In this document: one piece after another, positions 1 to 11,912 of the stretch
Layout: every line of letters starts with the position of its first letter
Position numbering within the stretch: the first letter of the stretch is position 1
Assembly (NCBI RefSeq): GCF_019800005.1
Contig: NZ_JABGCL010000008.1
Span: 62,001-126,000, forward strand
Direction of reading: 5' to 3'
Length of the DNA stretch: 64,000 nucleotides
Origin: Geminicoccus harenae
Lineage (GTDB): Bacteria; Pseudomonadota; Alphaproteobacteria; Geminicoccales; Geminicoccaceae
The notes under the pieces: generated by a model
What the model saw: the letters and a program-made list of their open reading frames with translations, nothing else
The model's database searches: none
Told to the model about the DNA's origin: nothing
Made by a program: the position numbers and the translations under genes

Positions 1-1
1 C

Positions 2-838
2 GCGGGCGAGAGCAAGGACGAGGGTGCCGGCGACCAAGGCATCATGTTCGGCTTCGCGGTCGACGAGACCCCGGAGCTGATGCCGGCCCCGATCTACTAC
101 GCCCACGAGATCCTGCGCCGCATGGCCGCCGACCGCCATTCCGGCAAGGTGAAGGGCTTTCAGCCTGACGCGAAGAGCCAGGTCACTCTGCGCTATGTCG
201 ACGGCAAGCCGGTGGCGGCCACCTCCGTCGTGGTCTCCACCCAGCATGACGCGGGCCTGAGCACGGCCGAGGTGCGCGAGCTGGTGCGGCCCTATGTGCG
301 CTCGGTGCTGCCCGAGGGCTGGTTCCCGCCGGAAAGCGAGTTCTACGTCAATCCGACCGGCAACTTCGTGATCGGCGGGCCGGACGGCGACGCCGGCCTC
401 ACCGGCCGCAAGATCATCGTCGACACCTATGGCGGCGCCGCCCCCCATGGCGGCGGCGCGTTCTCGGGCAAGGACCCGACCAAGGTCGACCGCTCGGCGG
501 CCTATGCCGCGCGCTACCTCGCCAAGAACGTGGTGGCCGCAGGCCTGGCGCGCAAATGCGTGATCCAGCTCTCCTACGCGATCGGCGTGTCCAAGCCGCT
601 CTCGATCTATGTCGACACGTTCGGCACCGGCGAGGTCGACGAGAGCCGCCTCGCCAGCGTGCTGAACGAGGTCATGAACCTGAGCCCGCGCGGCATCCGC
701 GAGCATCTGCGCCTGAACCGGCCGATCTATGCCCGCACCGCCGCCTATGGCCATTTCGGCCATGCGGCCGAGGCCGATGGCGGCTTCTCCTGGGAAGCCC
801 GCAACCTGGTCGACGAGCTGAAGCGGGCGTTCAACTGA
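2..838 (+). CDS. metK: S-adenosylmethionine synthetase, C-terminal part (5' end outside window)
   Basis: The frame is open from the first bases and reads through the MetK motif [10 protein letters not shown] before the first in-window ATG at 44, so the gene begins upstream of the window. About 278 residues are present, roughly the last 70% of a MetK. The glycine-rich P-loop-like segment [16 protein letters not shown], which binds the triphosphate, is intact. The enzyme makes S-adenosylmethionine from methionine and ATP in the cytoplasm. trmB, which uses SAM, starts 2 bases after the stop, so the two are probably co-transcribed. Any SAM-responsive leader would lie outside the window. Confidence 0.97.
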   Translation, partial: AGESKDEGAGDQGIMFGFAVDETPELMPAPIYYAHEILRRMAADRHSGKVKGFQPDAKSQVTLRYVDGKPVAATSVVVSTQHDAGLSTAEVRELVRPYVRSVLPEGWFPPESEFYVNPTGNFVIGGPDGDAGLTGRKIIVDTYGGAAPHGGGAFSGKDPTKVDRSAAYAARYLAKNVVAAGLARKCVIQLSYAIGVSKPLSIYVDTFGTGEVDESRLASVLNEVMNLSPRGIREHLRLNRPIYARTAAYGHFGHAAEADGGFSWEARNLVDELKRAFN

Positions 839-840
839 GC

Positions 841-1563
841 ATGGCCGAGACCGACGCGACCGGGCCCGGCCCGGTCCGTCGCCAGATCTGGGGCCGGCGG
901 CAGGGCCCGGGCCTCAAGCCCGCCCGCCGCCAGCTCCTGGACGAGCGGCTCCCGGCACTGCGGATCACGCTGCCCGAGCAGGGCCGGCTCGATCCGGCGG
1001 CGCTGTTTTCCCGGCCGATGCAGGGCTTCCGGCTGGAGATCGGCTTCGGCGGCGGCGAGCATCTGGCCGCCCAGGCCAAGGCCCACCCCGAGCTGGGGTT
1101 CCTGGGCGTCGAACCGTTCCTGGACGGCGTGGGCAAGCTGGTCGCTGAGGTCGAGGCGGCCGGGCTCGACAACGTGCGGGTCCTGACCGACGACGCGCGG
1201 CTGCTCCTGCTTGTGCTGCAGGATCGCTGCCTGCAGCGCATCGACGTGCTGTTCCCCGACCCCTGGCCCAAGCTGCGCCACCACAAACGACGCATCGTGA
1301 ACCGGCAGACCGTGCCGGAGATGGCGCGGGTGCTGGTGCCGGGCGGCGAGCTGCGCCTGGCGACCGACATCACCGACTATGCCCGGTGGATGCTGGATGC
1401 CGCCCTTGCCGAGCCACGGCTGGCCTGGGCGGCGGAGCGGGCCTCGGACTGGACGGTGGCACCGCCCGACCATGTGCCCACCCGCTACCAGGCGAAAGCG
1501 GCGCGCGAGGGCCGCCGGCCGACGTTCTTGCGGTTCATTCGTGACAGCCAGCCCGTATCGTGA
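841..1563 (+). CDS. trmB: tRNA (guanine-N7)-methyltransferase TrmB
   Basis: Protein of 240 residues that methylates G46 of tRNA at N7 using SAM. The class I methyltransferase glycine loop GFGGGEHL is near residue 68, and the TrmB signature FPDPWPK followed by a KRR stretch lies near 138-150. The frame is open further upstream, but ATG 841 is chosen because it lies 2 bases after the metK stop and gives the family's usual length. Pairing of a SAM-dependent tRNA enzyme with metK is functionally sensible. The reverse-strand frames over this gene are shadows. Confidence 0.95.
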   Translation: MAETDATGPGPVRRQIWGRRQGPGLKPARRQLLDERLPALRITLPEQGRLDPAALFSRPMQGFRLEIGFGGGEHLAAQAKAHPELGFLGVEPFLDGVGKLVAEVEAAGLDNVRVLTDDARLLLLVLQDRCLQRIDVLFPDPWPKLRHHKRRIVNRQTVPEMARVLVPGGELRLATDITDYARWMLDAALAEPRLAWAAERASDWTVAPPDHVPTRYQAKAAREGRRPTFLRFIRDSQPVS

Positions 1564-1630
1564 AAAACAAGCTCCTGCGCGGCGCCGGCGAGATCAGCGG
1601 CTGCTGCAATATTCGGCGGGGCTTGGTGCG

Positions 1631-2014
1631 ATGCTTCTACGGCCGCAAATCCCTTGCTTTGGAATTCTTGTAGCGCTGCTGCTCGGGTTTTCGTTGCCGG
1701 CACAGGCACAGGCACAGTCGGGTGATTCCATCGCACTGGCTACCTGCATGCAGACGCAGACGACGTCGGACGACGAGCAGGCCTTCAGACGCTTCCTGAT
1801 CGCTGCGCTCCAGGAAGACCAGCAAGACGTCAAGACGGAGTTCTCGAACTTCGCGTCTTCGATGATCCGTCTGGCGTTGGAATGTGGCGCGACCGTCCAG
1901 GACTTCGACAAGCCATCGGCGGAGGCCGCCTTCAGCCTCTACGGTCAGCAGATCGGTGAGAGGATCATGCAGCGTGCCATGGAAAGGGCCGGCATCATGG
2001 GGACTGGCCGCTGA
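1631..2014 (+). CDS. Small exported protein of unknown function
   Basis: The frame starting at ATG 1631 gives 127 residues. Residues 1-31 form a convincing signal peptide: a hydrophobic core (GILVALLLGFSL) followed by a repeated Ala-Gln cleavage region. The mature part is short, helical-looking and acidic, with two cysteines (residues about 39 and 79) that could form a disulfide in the periplasm. I do not recognise the family. It lies between trmB and the rimP promoter. Base composition is a little less GC-rich than its neighbours, which fits a lineage-specific gene. The longer in-frame extension upstream overlaps trmB in another frame and is unlikely to be real. Confidence 0.6.
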   Translation: MLLRPQIPCFGILVALLLGFSLPAQAQAQSGDSIALATCMQTQTTSDDEQAFRRFLIAALQEDQQDVKTEFSNFASSMIRLALECGATVQDFDKPSAEAAFSLYGQQIGERIMQRAMERAGIMGTGR

Positions 2015-2031
2015 AACGGCGCTGCTCCCCC

Positions 2032-2060
2032 TTGAACTTCTCGGCCTGAGCGAGTATCTA
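2032..2060 (+). promoter_or_regulatory. Sigma70-type promoter for the rimP-nusA-infB operon
   Basis: TTGAAC at 2032-2037 and TATCTA at 2055-2060 are separated by exactly 17 bases. Transcription would start near 2067, shortly before rimP. The element lies in a gene-free stretch just upstream of a long co-directional operon. The phasin promoter near 39.9 kb has a nearly identical architecture (TTGAAA, 17 bases, TATCTA), which supports both calls. Confidence 0.7.
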
Positions 2061-2094
2061 CCGCCACGTTCACTGCCACGCCGATGCGAGGTGA

Positions 2095-2670
2095 GTGGGT
2101 CGACGCCCGCTCCCTTTGGCATGCCGTTTTTCCAGGAGCCACCCCATCAAGACCCTCGTCGATCTGATCGAACCAAGCCTGCGTGGAATGGGCTTCGAGC
2201 TCGTCCAGGTCCGGCTTCTCGGCCAGACGCGCAGGACCCTGCAGGTCATGGCCGAGCCTGCCGAGCCGAGCCGGGTGATGGACGTGGAGGACTGTGCCGA
2301 CATCAGCCGGGCGATCTCGGCGATCCTGGACGTGCATGACCCCATCCCCGGGGCGTACACGCTGGAGGTCACCTCCCCCGGCATCGACCGGCCGCTCGTC
2401 AAGCTGGGCGACTATGCCCGGTTCGCCGGCCACCTGGCCAAGCTGGAGGTCGAGCCCGACATCGAGGGGCGCAAGCGCTTCAAGGCGAACATCAAGGCGG
2501 TCGACGGCGAGGACATTGTGATCGAGCAGGACGGGCAGGAGTTCCGGGTGCCCTACCCGACCATCCGCAAGGCCCGCCTGGTGCTCACCGACGCGTTGAT
2601 CAAGGAGGCGCAGCAGGCTCACGAGGCCCGGCTCGCCGTACAGGACGAGAGCCCCGAGGGAGGCGTCTGA
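2095..2670 (+). CDS. rimP: Ribosome maturation factor RimP
   Basis: RimP binds the 30S subunit during late assembly. The conserved core is clear: LIEPSLRGMGFELVQV at the N terminus, the segment leading to LEVTSPGIDRPL, and the C-terminal SH3-like domain with a final R(K)ARLVL strand. The start is uncertain. The only GTG (2095) or TTG (2116) starts add about 17 residues not usual in the family and lack a well-placed ribosome site. An AGGAG at 2134-2138 sits 7 bases before an in-frame ATC at 2146, exactly where the family normally begins. The stop TGA shares its last base with the nusA ATG. It is the first gene of the operon driven from the promoter at 2032. Confidence 0.9.
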   Translation: MGRRPLPLACRFSRSHPIKTLVDLIEPSLRGMGFELVQVRLLGQTRRTLQVMAEPAEPSRVMDVEDCADISRAISAILDVHDPIPGAYTLEVTSPGIDRPLVKLGDYARFAGHLAKLEVEPDIEGRKRFKANIKAVDGEDIVIEQDGQEFRVPYPTIRKARLVLTDALIKEAQQAHEARLAVQDESPEGGV

Positions 2671-4220
2671 TGGAAGCGATGGGTCCCGTGTTCGGCCGGG
2701 CCGAACTCCTGCGGATCGCCGAGGCCGTGGCGCAGGAGAAGGGCATCTCGCCGACCGAGGTCATCGAGGCCATGGAGCAGGCGATCGGCACCGCCGCGCG
2801 CCGCAAATATGGTCAGGAGCTGGAGATCCGCGCGGAGATCGACCGCAAGAGCGGCGACATCGGCATCTTCCGCGTGATGCAGGTGGTCGAGGAGGTCACT
2901 GAACCGACCTTGCAGATCTCGCTGGCCGACGCCAAGCGCCTCAACCCGGCCGCCCACGAGGGCGACGTGATCGAGGACCCGCTGCCGCCGATCGACTATG
3001 GCCGGATCGCCGCCCAGTCGGCCAAGCAGGTGATCGTCCAGCGCGTGCGCGAGGCCGAGCGCGAGCGGCAGTACAACGAGTTCAAGGACCGGATCGGCGA
3101 GATCGTGGTCGGCGAGATCAAGCGGATCGAGCATGGCAACGTGCTGGTTGACCTCGGCAAGGCGGAAGCCATCTGCCGGCGCGACGACCTGATCCCCAGG
3201 GAGCTGTTCCGCAACAAGGACCGGATCCGGGCCTATCTCTACGACGTGAGCCACCAGACCCGCGGCCCGCAGATCTTCCTCTCGCGCACCCATCCCATGT
3301 TCATGGCGAAGCTGTTCGAGCAGGAAGTGCCGGAGATCTATGACGGCATCATCGAGATCAAGGGCTGCGCCCGCGATCCCGGCAGCCGGGCGAAGATCGC
3401 CGTGTACTCGCGCGAGGGCGGCATCGACCCGGTCGGCGCCTGCGTCGGCATGCGCGGCAGCCGCGTCCAGGCGGTCGTGCAGGAGCTGGCCGGCGAGAAG
3501 ATCGACATCATCCCCTGGTCGCCCGACCCGGCCAACTTCGTGGTGAACGCCCTGGCCCCGGCCGAGGTGTCGCGCGTGGTGCTCGATCCGGACAACAACC
3601 GGATCGAGGTGGTCGTGCCCGACCACATGCAGCACATCGCGATCGGCCGGCGCGGCCAGAATGTTCGGCTCGCCAGCCAGTTGACGGGGTGGGAGATCGA
3701 CATCATCTCCGAGACGGAGGACAGCGAGAAGCGTTCGGCGATCTTCCGCCGCCGCATCGAGCTGTTCACCGAGGCCCTGAACGTCGAGACCGTGATCGCC
3801 GAGCTGCTCGCCACCGAGGAGTTCGATACGGTCGCCGACGTCGCCTTCTGCCCGCCGGAGGAACTGGCGGCGATCGAGGGCTTCGACGAGGAGATCGCAC
3901 AGGCCCTGATCGAGCGCGCCCATTCCTGGCTGCAGGAGCAGCAGGAGGCGCTGGCCGCCGAGGCGGCCGAGCTCGGCATCGCCGACGACCTGCTCCAGTT
4001 CGAGCAGCTGGAGCTGGCCCACACGGTCGAGATCGGCCGCAAGGGCATCAAGACGCTGGAGGATCTGGCCGACCTCTCCGGCGACGAGCTGGTCGAGCTC
4101 CTGCCCGATGCCGGTCTGACCGGCGAGACGGCGGGCGAGATCATCATGGCGGCACGGGTGGCGCTCGGCTGGATCGAGCCGCCGGCCGCCGAGACTGAAA
4201 CGGAAACGGAGCACGCTTGA
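2670..4220 (+). CDS. nusA: Transcription termination/antitermination factor NusA
   Basis: Protein of 516 residues. In order: N-terminal RNA-polymerase-binding domain (about 1-130), S1 domain (about 140-205), KH1 and KH2 domains (about 230-370; the motif DPDNNRIEVVVPD lies between them and GRRGQNVRLASQLTGW is in KH2), then two acidic helix-hairpin-helix repeats (about 375-505) ending in a Glu/Thr-rich tail. It modulates pausing, Rho-independent termination and antitermination. ATG 2670 overlaps the rimP stop. The C-terminal acidic repeats are the form found in proteobacteria, not the short Gram-positive form. Confidence 0.97.
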   Translation: MEAMGPVFGRAELLRIAEAVAQEKGISPTEVIEAMEQAIGTAARRKYGQELEIRAEIDRKSGDIGIFRVMQVVEEVTEPTLQISLADAKRLNPAAHEGDVIEDPLPPIDYGRIAAQSAKQVIVQRVREAERERQYNEFKDRIGEIVVGEIKRIEHGNVLVDLGKAEAICRRDDLIPRELFRNKDRIRAYLYDVSHQTRGPQIFLSRTHPMFMAKLFEQEVPEIYDGIIEIKGCARDPGSRAKIAVYSREGGIDPVGACVGMRGSRVQAVVQELAGEKIDIIPWSPDPANFVVNALAPAEVSRVVLDPDNNRIEVVVPDHMQHIAIGRRGQNVRLASQLTGWEIDIISETEDSEKRSAIFRRRIELFTEALNVETVIAELLATEEFDTVADVAFCPPEELAAIEGFDEEIAQALIERAHSWLQEQQEALAAEAAELGIADDLLQFEQLELAHTVEIGRKGIKTLEDLADLSGDELVELLPDAGLTGETAGEIIMAARVALGWIEPPAAETETETEHA

Positions 4221-4891
4221 GCGAGACGACGATCGCGATCATCGAGGAGACTGCCGGCACGGCGCGCAACCCGCGCCGCTCCGTCCTGTCGCGCGAGCGC
4301 CAGGACCGCGCTGGCATGCTCCGCTTTGTCCGTGATCCCGAGGGCCGGCTGGTCTTCGACGTCGACGCTCGCCTGCCCGGCCGCGGCTTCTGGCTGGAAG
4401 CCGACCGCACCAGCCTGGAGCTGGCGCTGAAGCGGCGGGCGCTCGCCCGTGCCGTCGGCCCGGAGGTCCGGGTTCCGGACGATCTTCCCCAGCAGGTCGA
4501 GGCCGCCCTGGTGCGCCGCGGCCTGGACCGGATCGGGCTGGCCCGCCGCGCCGGCGCACTGGTGAACGGCTTCGACGAGGTCGAGCGCTGCCTGCGCGCC
4601 AAGCGGGGCAGGCTTCTGATCCAGGCTATGGACGCAGCGGAGGACGGGCTGCAAAAGCTGGGCCGGCTTGCGGTCGACCTGCCGGTGGTCCGGCTGTTCG
4701 ATCGCGCAGAACTTGGCCGGGCACTCGGCCGCGACGAGGCCGTCCATCTCGTGGTCACCCACGAGAGCCACGCCACGCCGCTTTTGGCGATCACGCGCCG
4801 CCTGGCCGGATTCCGGCAGGCTGGCACGGATCACCCCACCACGATGACGATGACGACATCGACCGAACGACAGGAACGGCTCGCCTCATGA
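4217..4891 (+). CDS. YlxR (DUF448) - L7Ae-like fusion, nucleic-acid-binding protein
   Basis: Protein of 224 residues, starting with TTG at 4217 inside the nusA stop region and ending over the infB ATG. The N-terminal half matches YlxR/DUF448: the RRSVLSRERQDRAGMLRFV segment and GRGFWL, which correspond to the family's R-x-C/S-V-x-S and LPGRGAWL motifs. The C-terminal half (about 95-200) looks like the L7Ae/L30e-type fold with a Gly-Leu-Ala-Arg-Arg-Ala-Gly-like segment near 105. In Firmicutes these are two adjacent genes, ylxR and ylxQ; here they are one polypeptide, as is common in Alphaproteobacteria. A role in RNA binding or in RNase P/transcription control is suggested for the family but is not shown by the sequence. 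Confidence 0.85.
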   Translation: MSETTIAIIEETAGTARNPRRSVLSRERQDRAGMLRFVRDPEGRLVFDVDARLPGRGFWLEADRTSLELALKRRALARAVGPEVRVPDDLPQQVEAALVRRGLDRIGLARRAGALVNGFDEVERCLRAKRGRLLIQAMDAAEDGLQKLGRLAVDLPVVRLFDRAELGRALGRDEAVHLVVTHESHATPLLAITRRLAGFRQAGTDHPTTMTMTTSTERQERLAS

Positions 4892-7599
4892 ACGATCCGA
4901 AGGGTCAGGACAACAAAGCCCGGATCGGCCTCCGCCCGTCTGGCACCGGCGGCAGCGCCGGTCGCATGGATCTCCCCCGCAAGACGGTCGACGTCGGCAC
5001 GGTGAAGCAGGCGCGCTCGCACGGCGTGCTGAGCAAGCCGGTCCAGGTCGAAGTGCGCAAGTCGCGCGGGACCGGTCAGGCTCCAGTGGCACCGCGCCCG
5101 ACGTCCGGCGGAGGGGCCGACCAGGCCAGCCGCGCGCCGGCGGCGGGTAGCGGCCGCCCGGGCGGCGAGTCGCGCGGCTCCGGCGGCGGCAATCGCGGGC
5201 CGGTGCGCCTGCGCGCCCTGACCGAGGCCGAGCAGCAGGCACGCCTCCAGGCGGTGATCATCAACCAGCGCCGCGCCGAAGAGGATCGCAAGCGCCTCGA
5301 GGAAGAGGCGCGGCAGCGGGCGGTCGAGGACGAGCGGCGCCGCGTCGAGGCCGAGGCCGAGGCCAAGCGTCGCGCCGAGGAAGAGACTCGGCGCAAGGGC
5401 GAGGAGGAGATCCGCCGCAAGGCCGAGGAGCAGGCCCGCCGCCTGCTCGAGGAGCAGGAGCGCAAGGCTGCCGCGGCAGCGCCGCCGGCCGCGCGGGCGG
5501 CCGAGGCCCCTGCCCCTGCACCGGTGCGGGCCGAGGAACGCCCGGCAGCCAGGCCGGCCGCTGCCGCGCCCGAGGCGCCGCGTGCGCCGCAGCCGACCGC
5601 GCGCTTTGGCTTCGAGTCGCTCGAGGAGAAGCGCCCGGTCAAGGGTAAGGCCGCCGCCAAGGCGCCCAAGCTCATGGCCCCGGCCGCCCGCAAGGACGAT
5701 GCCGGCAAGGCCAAGGGCCGGATCGTGATCGGCGCCGAGGGCGACATCGAGGAGCGGCGCACCCCGTCGGTGGCCGCCATGCGCCGCCGCCAGCAGAAGG
5801 GCCGCCAGCAGGTCCAGCAGCCGACCGAGCTGATCGTCCGTGACGTGGCGATCCCGGACGTCATCACCGTGCAGGACCTGGCCACCCGCATGGCGGTACG
5901 CTCCGGCGAGGTGATCAAGGTTCTGATGAAGAACAAGATCCTCGCCACGCCGGCGCAGATCATCGACGCGGATACGGCCGAGCTGGTGGTGTCCGAGTTC
6001 GGCCACCGGGTCCGGCGCGTGTCCGAATCGATGATCGAGGAAGGCATCGAGGGCCTGACGACCGACGAGGACGTCGACCTGCAGCCGCGCTCGCCGGTCG
6101 TCACGGTCATGGGCCATGTCGACCACGGCAAGACCTCGCTGCTCGACGCGCTCCGCAACGCGGACGTGGCGGCGCACGAGGCCGGCGGAATCACCCAGCA
6201 CATCGGCGCGTACCGGGTCGATATCGGCCAGGGTATGCCGGTGACCTTCATCGACACGCCCGGCCACGCGGCGTTCACCCAGATGCGCGCCCGCGGCGCC
6301 TCGGTGACGGACATCGTCATCCTGGTGGTCGCGGCCGACGATGGCGTGATGCCGCAGACGATCGAGGCGATCCGCCACGCCCAGGCGGCCAAGGTGCCGA
6401 TCGTGGTGGCGATCAACAAGATCGACCGGCCCGAGGCCGAACCGGGCCGGGTCAAGAGCGAGCTGCTCAGCTACGACGTGGTCACCGAGGACTTCGGCGG
6501 CGACGTGCAGGCGGTCGAGGTGTCGGCGCTCAAGAAGCTGGGCCTGGAGAAGCTGATCGAATCGGTCCAGCTCCAGGCGGAGCTGCTCGATCTCAAGGCC
6601 AACCCGGACCGCGAGGCGCAGGGCACCATCATCGAGGCGCGGCTCGACCGCGGCCGCGGCGTGGTTGCCACCGCACTGGTCCAGAAGGGCACGCTCCGGG
6701 TCGGCGACACGGTGGTGTGCGGCACGACCTCGGGTCGTATCCGCGCGCTGGTCGACGACCGCGGCCAGAACGTGGTCGAGGCCGGCCCGTCCGTGCCGGT
6801 CGAGATCCTGGGCCTGGACGGCGTACCGAGTGCGGGTGACCTGCTCTCGGCGACCGACAACCCGGAGCGCGCTCGCGAGATCGCCGAGTACCGGCAGCGC
6901 AAGAAGCGCGAGGCCCAGCTCGTGGCGACCGCGGGTGCCCGCGGCTCGCTGGAGGACATGTTCTCGAAGATCAAGGAAGGCGAGCTCAAGGAGCTGCCGG
7001 TCGTGATCAAGACGGACGTGCACGGCTCGCTCGAGGCGGTCTCGGCCGGCCTGCAGAAGCTCGGCACCGAGGAAGTCTCGGTGCGGATCCTGCATGGCGG
7101 CGTGGGTGCCATCACCGAGAGCGACGTCACTCTGGCGGCGGCATCGGGCGGCGTCATCCTGGGCTTCAACGTGCGGGCCAATGCGCCGGCACGCGAGCTA
7201 GCCAAGCGCGATGGCGTGGAGATCCGCTACTACTCGATCATCTACGAGCTGCTCGACGAGATGAAGGCGCTCCTCTCCGGCCTGCTGGCGCCGGAGGCCA
7301 AGGAGGTCACCCTCGGCCATGCGGAGATCCGCGAGATCTTCGTGGTGCAGCGGATCGGCAAGATCGCCGGCTGCCGCGTCACGGACGGCCTCATCCGGCG
7401 GACCTCGCGGGTGCGCCTGCTGCGCGACGACGTGGTCATCCACGAGGGTGCGCTGGGCTCGCTCAAGCGCTTCAAGGACGATGTCCGCGAGGTGCGCGAG
7501 GGCTTCGAGTGCGGTCTCTCGCTGGAGGGCTACAACGACATCCGCATCGGCGATGTCGTCGAGGCCTACGAGGTCCAGGAGGTCGCGCGAAGCCTGTGA
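4888..7599 (+). CDS. infB: Translation initiation factor IF-2
   Basis: Protein of 903 residues that delivers initiator tRNA to the 30S subunit. The N-terminal third (to about residue 300) is low complexity: basic and Gly/Ser-rich at first, then a long Glu/Arg/Lys helical stretch (about 110-195), then Ala/Pro-rich. The IF2-N domain precedes the GTPase: G1 GHVDHGKT at 409-416, G3 DTPGHAAF, G4 NKID. Beta-barrel domains II-IV follow, ending [17 protein letters not shown] 4888 overlaps the preceding stop (ATGA). A 754-residue reverse frame across this gene is a shadow created by GC-rich codon bias. Confidence 0.97.
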   Translation: MNDPKGQDNKARIGLRPSGTGGSAGRMDLPRKTVDVGTVKQARSHGVLSKPVQVEVRKSRGTGQAPVAPRPTSGGGADQASRAPAAGSGRPGGESRGSGGGNRGPVRLRALTEAEQQARLQAVIINQRRAEEDRKRLEEEARQRAVEDERRRVEAEAEAKRRAEEETRRKGEEEIRRKAEEQARRLLEEQERKAAAAAPPAARAAEAPAPAPVRAEERPAARPAAAAPEAPRAPQPTARFGFESLEEKRPVKGKAAAKAPKLMAPAARKDDAGKAKGRIVIGAEGDIEERRTPSVAAMRRRQQKGRQQVQQPTELIVRDVAIPDVITVQDLATRMAVRSGEVIKVLMKNKILATPAQIIDADTAELVVSEFGHRVRRVSESMIEEGIEGLTTDEDVDLQPRSPVVTVMGHVDHGKTSLLDALRNADVAAHEAGGITQHIGAYRVDIGQGMPVTFIDTPGHAAFTQMRARGASVTDIVILVVAADDGVMPQTIEAIRHAQAAKVPIVVAINKIDRPEAEPGRVKSELLSYDVVTEDFGGDVQAVEVSALKKLGLEKLIESVQLQAELLDLKANPDREAQGTIIEARLDRGRGVVATALVQKGTLRVGDTVVCGTTSGRIRALVDDRGQNVVEAGPSVPVEILGLDGVPSAGDLLSATDNPERAREIAEYRQRKKREAQLVATAGARGSLEDMFSKIKEGELKELPVVIKTDVHGSLEAVSAGLQKLGTEEVSVRILHGGVGAITESDVTLAAASGGVILGFNVRANAPARELAKRDGVEIRYYSIIYELLDEMKALLSGLLAPEAKEVTLGHAEIREIFVVQRIGKIAGCRVTDGLIRRTSRVRLLRDDVVIHEGALGSLKRFKDDVREVREGFECGLSLEGYNDIRIGDVVEAYEVQEVARSL

Positions 7600-8033
7600 G
7601 CGGACGTTCCCGTGGCCACGGAGCGGGCGGCAGCGCCCGCTCCGGTGCGCCGTCACAACGGCAGATGCGGGTCGGCGAGGCGGTAAGGCACCGCCTCGCC
7701 GATGTCTTCATGCGCCATGAGCTGCACGACCCCGAACTGCAGGACGCGCAGGTGACCGTGTCCGAGGTGCGGATGAGCCCGGACCTCAAGCAGGCCACCG
7801 TGTTCGTCGCCGAGCTCGGCCGCGACCGGATCCGTCCGGAGGTGATGAAGGCGCTGATCCGCGCCTGCCCCCACCTGACCGCGCGGCTCGGCCGCGAGAT
7901 GGACCTGAAATACGGCCCGCGCCTGCGCATCGTCCCGGACGAGACGTTCGGCGAGGCATCGAAGGTCGAGACCCTGCTGGCCCGCGAGCTGGCGTCATTG
8001 CCCCCGCGCGACGGCGAGGAAGACCCCCAATGA
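7596..8033 (+). CDS. rbfA: 30S ribosome-binding factor RbfA
   Basis: Protein of 145 residues starting at GTG 7596, which overlaps the infB stop (GTGA). It has a Gly/Ser/Arg-rich N-terminal extension of about 20 residues, then the KH-like RbfA domain: QMRVGEAVRHRLADVF, the strand pair around VTVSEVRMSPDLKQATVFV, and the closing LKYGPRLRIVPDE with a final helix. RbfA matures the 16S 5' end and is needed for cold adaptation. Its position between infB and truB is standard. The frame extends further 5' inside infB, but that part is not RbfA-like. Confidence 0.93.
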   Translation: MSGRSRGHGAGGSARSGAPSQRQMRVGEAVRHRLADVFMRHELHDPELQDAQVTVSEVRMSPDLKQATVFVAELGRDRIRPEVMKALIRACPHLTARLGREMDLKYGPRLRIVPDETFGEASKVETLLARELASLPPRDGEEDPQ

Positions 8034-8974
8034 GCCGCAGACGCGCCAAGGGCATCCCGATCCATGGCTGGCTGTGCGTGGACAAGCCCGGCGGCATGAC
8101 CTCGACCCATGTGGTCAACGTCATCAAGCGGGCGACCAACGCGCAGAAGGTCGGCCATGGCGGCACGCTCGACCCGCTGGCGACCGGCGTCCTGCCGATT
8201 GCCCTGGGCGACGCGACCAAGACCGTCATGTACGTGATGGACGCCCGCAAGGCCTACGAGTTCACGATCAGGTTCGGCGAGGCGACCGACACGGACGACA
8301 GCGACGGCGTGGTGATCGCCCGCTCGGACGTGCGGCCGACCCGCGACCAGATCGAGGCGGTGCTGCCGGACTTCCGGGGCGAGATCATGCAGCGGCCGCC
8401 GATCTATGCCGCGGTCAAGATCGATGGCGAGCGCGCCTATGACCTTGCCCGGCGTGGCGAGGAAGTGGTGCTGGAGCCGCGCCCGATCCGGATCGACAGC
8501 CTGGAGCTGGTGGACATGCCGGATGCGGACCACGCCGTCATGGCGATGGGCTCCGGCAAGGGCGCCTATGTGCGGGCGGTGGCGCGCGACCTCGGCGAGG
8601 CGCTCGGCACCGTCGCCCATGTCACCCAGCTGCGCCGCACCGCGGTTGGCCCCTTCAACATCGAATCATCCGTGCGGCTGGACGACCTCGAGGCGCTGAT
8701 CGCCGAGGAAAGCCTGCCGCAGGTGCTTGTTCCCGTGGCGACCGCGCTGGCCGGCATCCCGGCGCTCGCCGTCACGGAACCGCAAGCCCACCGTCTGGCC
8801 GCCGGCCAGGCCATCGTGGCTCTCCCGCACATGATCGAGGGGGAACTCGGGGCCGAGCCGATGGTCCGGGCGATGTGGGGCGGCCGGCTGGTCGCGCTTA
8901 CTCGGTTCGAGGAAGGCGAATTGCAGCCGGTCCGCGTATTCATGACCACGATGCCGATGGAACGTAGACGATGA
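8030..8974 (+). CDS. truB: tRNA pseudouridine(55) synthase TruB
   Basis: Protein of 314 residues, ATG 8030 overlapping the rbfA stop. The catalytic motif [16 protein letters not shown] places the nucleophile at Asp48. The YEFTIRFG segment and the [16 protein letters not shown] motif are the usual TruB motifs, and a short PUA-like tail follows. It isomerises U55 in the T-loop of tRNAs and also acts as a tRNA chaperone. It is translationally coupled on both sides within the operon. Confidence 0.96.
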   Translation: MSRRRAKGIPIHGWLCVDKPGGMTSTHVVNVIKRATNAQKVGHGGTLDPLATGVLPIALGDATKTVMYVMDARKAYEFTIRFGEATDTDDSDGVVIARSDVRPTRDQIEAVLPDFRGEIMQRPPIYAAVKIDGERAYDLARRGEEVVLEPRPIRIDSLELVDMPDADHAVMAMGSGKGAYVRAVARDLGEALGTVAHVTQLRRTAVGPFNIESSVRLDDLEALIAEESLPQVLVPVATALAGIPALAVTEPQAHRLAAGQAIVALPHMIEGELGAEPMVRAMWGGRLVALTRFEEGELQPVRVFMTTMPMERRR

Positions 8975-9240
8975 CGATCACCGCCGAGCGCAAGGCCGAG
9001 CTCATCAAGGAATACGCCACCCACCCGGGCGACACTGGTTCGCCCGAGGTCCAGGTGTCGATCCTGTCCGAGCGGGTCACCAACCTGACTGAGCATCTGA
9101 AGACCCACCACAAGGATTTCCACTCCCGCCGTGGTCTCCTGATGATGGTCGGCCAGCGGCGCAGCCTGCTGGACTATCTGAAGCGCAAGGACGCCAACCG
9201 CTACAAGGCGCTGATCGAGCGTCTCGGCCTGCGCAAGTGA
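8971..9240 (+). CDS. rpsO: 30S ribosomal protein S15
   Basis: Protein of 89 residues, exactly the family length, beginning ATG 8971 over the truB stop. The signature runs through [17 protein letters not shown], the HH(K)DFHSRRGL segment and the final [10 protein letters not shown]15 binds the central domain of 16S rRNA and is an early assembly protein. In many bacteria it represses its own mRNA; the structured region that follows it (9244-9387) is a plausible processing and control site. Confidence 0.98.
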   Translation: MTITAERKAELIKEYATHPGDTGSPEVQVSILSERVTNLTEHLKTHHKDFHSRRGLLMMVGQRRSLLDYLKRKDANRYKALIERLGLRK

Positions 9241-9243
9241 TCC

Positions 9244-9387
9244 GGGGCGCCGTCTAGAAGGCGCCCCCTGCGTCCGGCGACCGTGACCGACTTGATCGGC
9301 TGCGGTCGCCGGAGGCGGACCGTCCGCGAGGTGCGCACGGTCCGGCCCTTCCCTGACCGCGGCCGGCCGATTCCGGGGCCGCGGTCA
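9244..9387 (+). promoter_or_regulatory. Hairpin array between rpsO and pnp
   Basis: Three perfect inverted repeats follow rpsO. The first is an 8-bp stem (9244-9251 with 9260-9267). The second is an 11-bp stem (9273-9283 with 9303-9313). The third is an 11-bp stem (9354-9364 with 9377-9387). A shorter 6-bp dyad lies at 9315-9327. None is followed by a clear U-run, so they are not textbook intrinsic terminators. In enterobacteria the equivalent interval holds an attenuating terminator and RNase III sites through which PNPase controls its own mRNA. The same role is likely here but is inferred. Confidence 0.6.
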
Positions 9388-9442
9388 TGGAAGTAGACCC
9401 CGCCGAACGTGACGGACGGGGCGACGAAGGGAATCTGGGGAT

Positions 9443-11710
<2,268 letters not shown>

Positions 11711-11760
11711 AGCCGGCGCAATGGCCCGGCGGCTCTGGCGATGTTTCGGGCGTCGCCTTG

Positions 11761-11788
11761 TTGCCGGGCCCATTCGACGCCATACTAT
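11761..11788 (+). promoter_or_regulatory. Possible promoter for the nitronate monooxygenase-like gene
   Basis: TTGCCG at 11761-11766 and TACTAT at 11783-11788 are 16 bases apart, in the 202-base gap after pnp. A second AT-rich box (GATATATG near 11799) follows. The leader to ATG 11913 would be about 115 bases. The match is moderate. Confidence 0.4.
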
Positions 11789-11912
11789 CGTGACGGCCCG
11801 ATATATGCAGGGCGCGCCGCCGGCGCGTCCGGATCGGTGTTGCCAACAATCGGCAGGCCGTTCGTTCCACGATGACGGCGGCAGCCCGAGCGAAATCCCA
11901 GGTAGGCGCTAG

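Noticed and set aside
2619..4214. 531-residue open frame on the minus strand across nusA
   Set aside because: It is a mirror of nusA codon bias: His/Asp/Leu/Arg-rich with no family features, while nusA on the plus strand is fully conserved.
4831..7095. 754-residue minus-strand frame across infB
   Set aside because: Third-position GC bias keeps the reverse frame open; composition is repetitive Arg/Asp/His/Leu and there is no recognisable motif.
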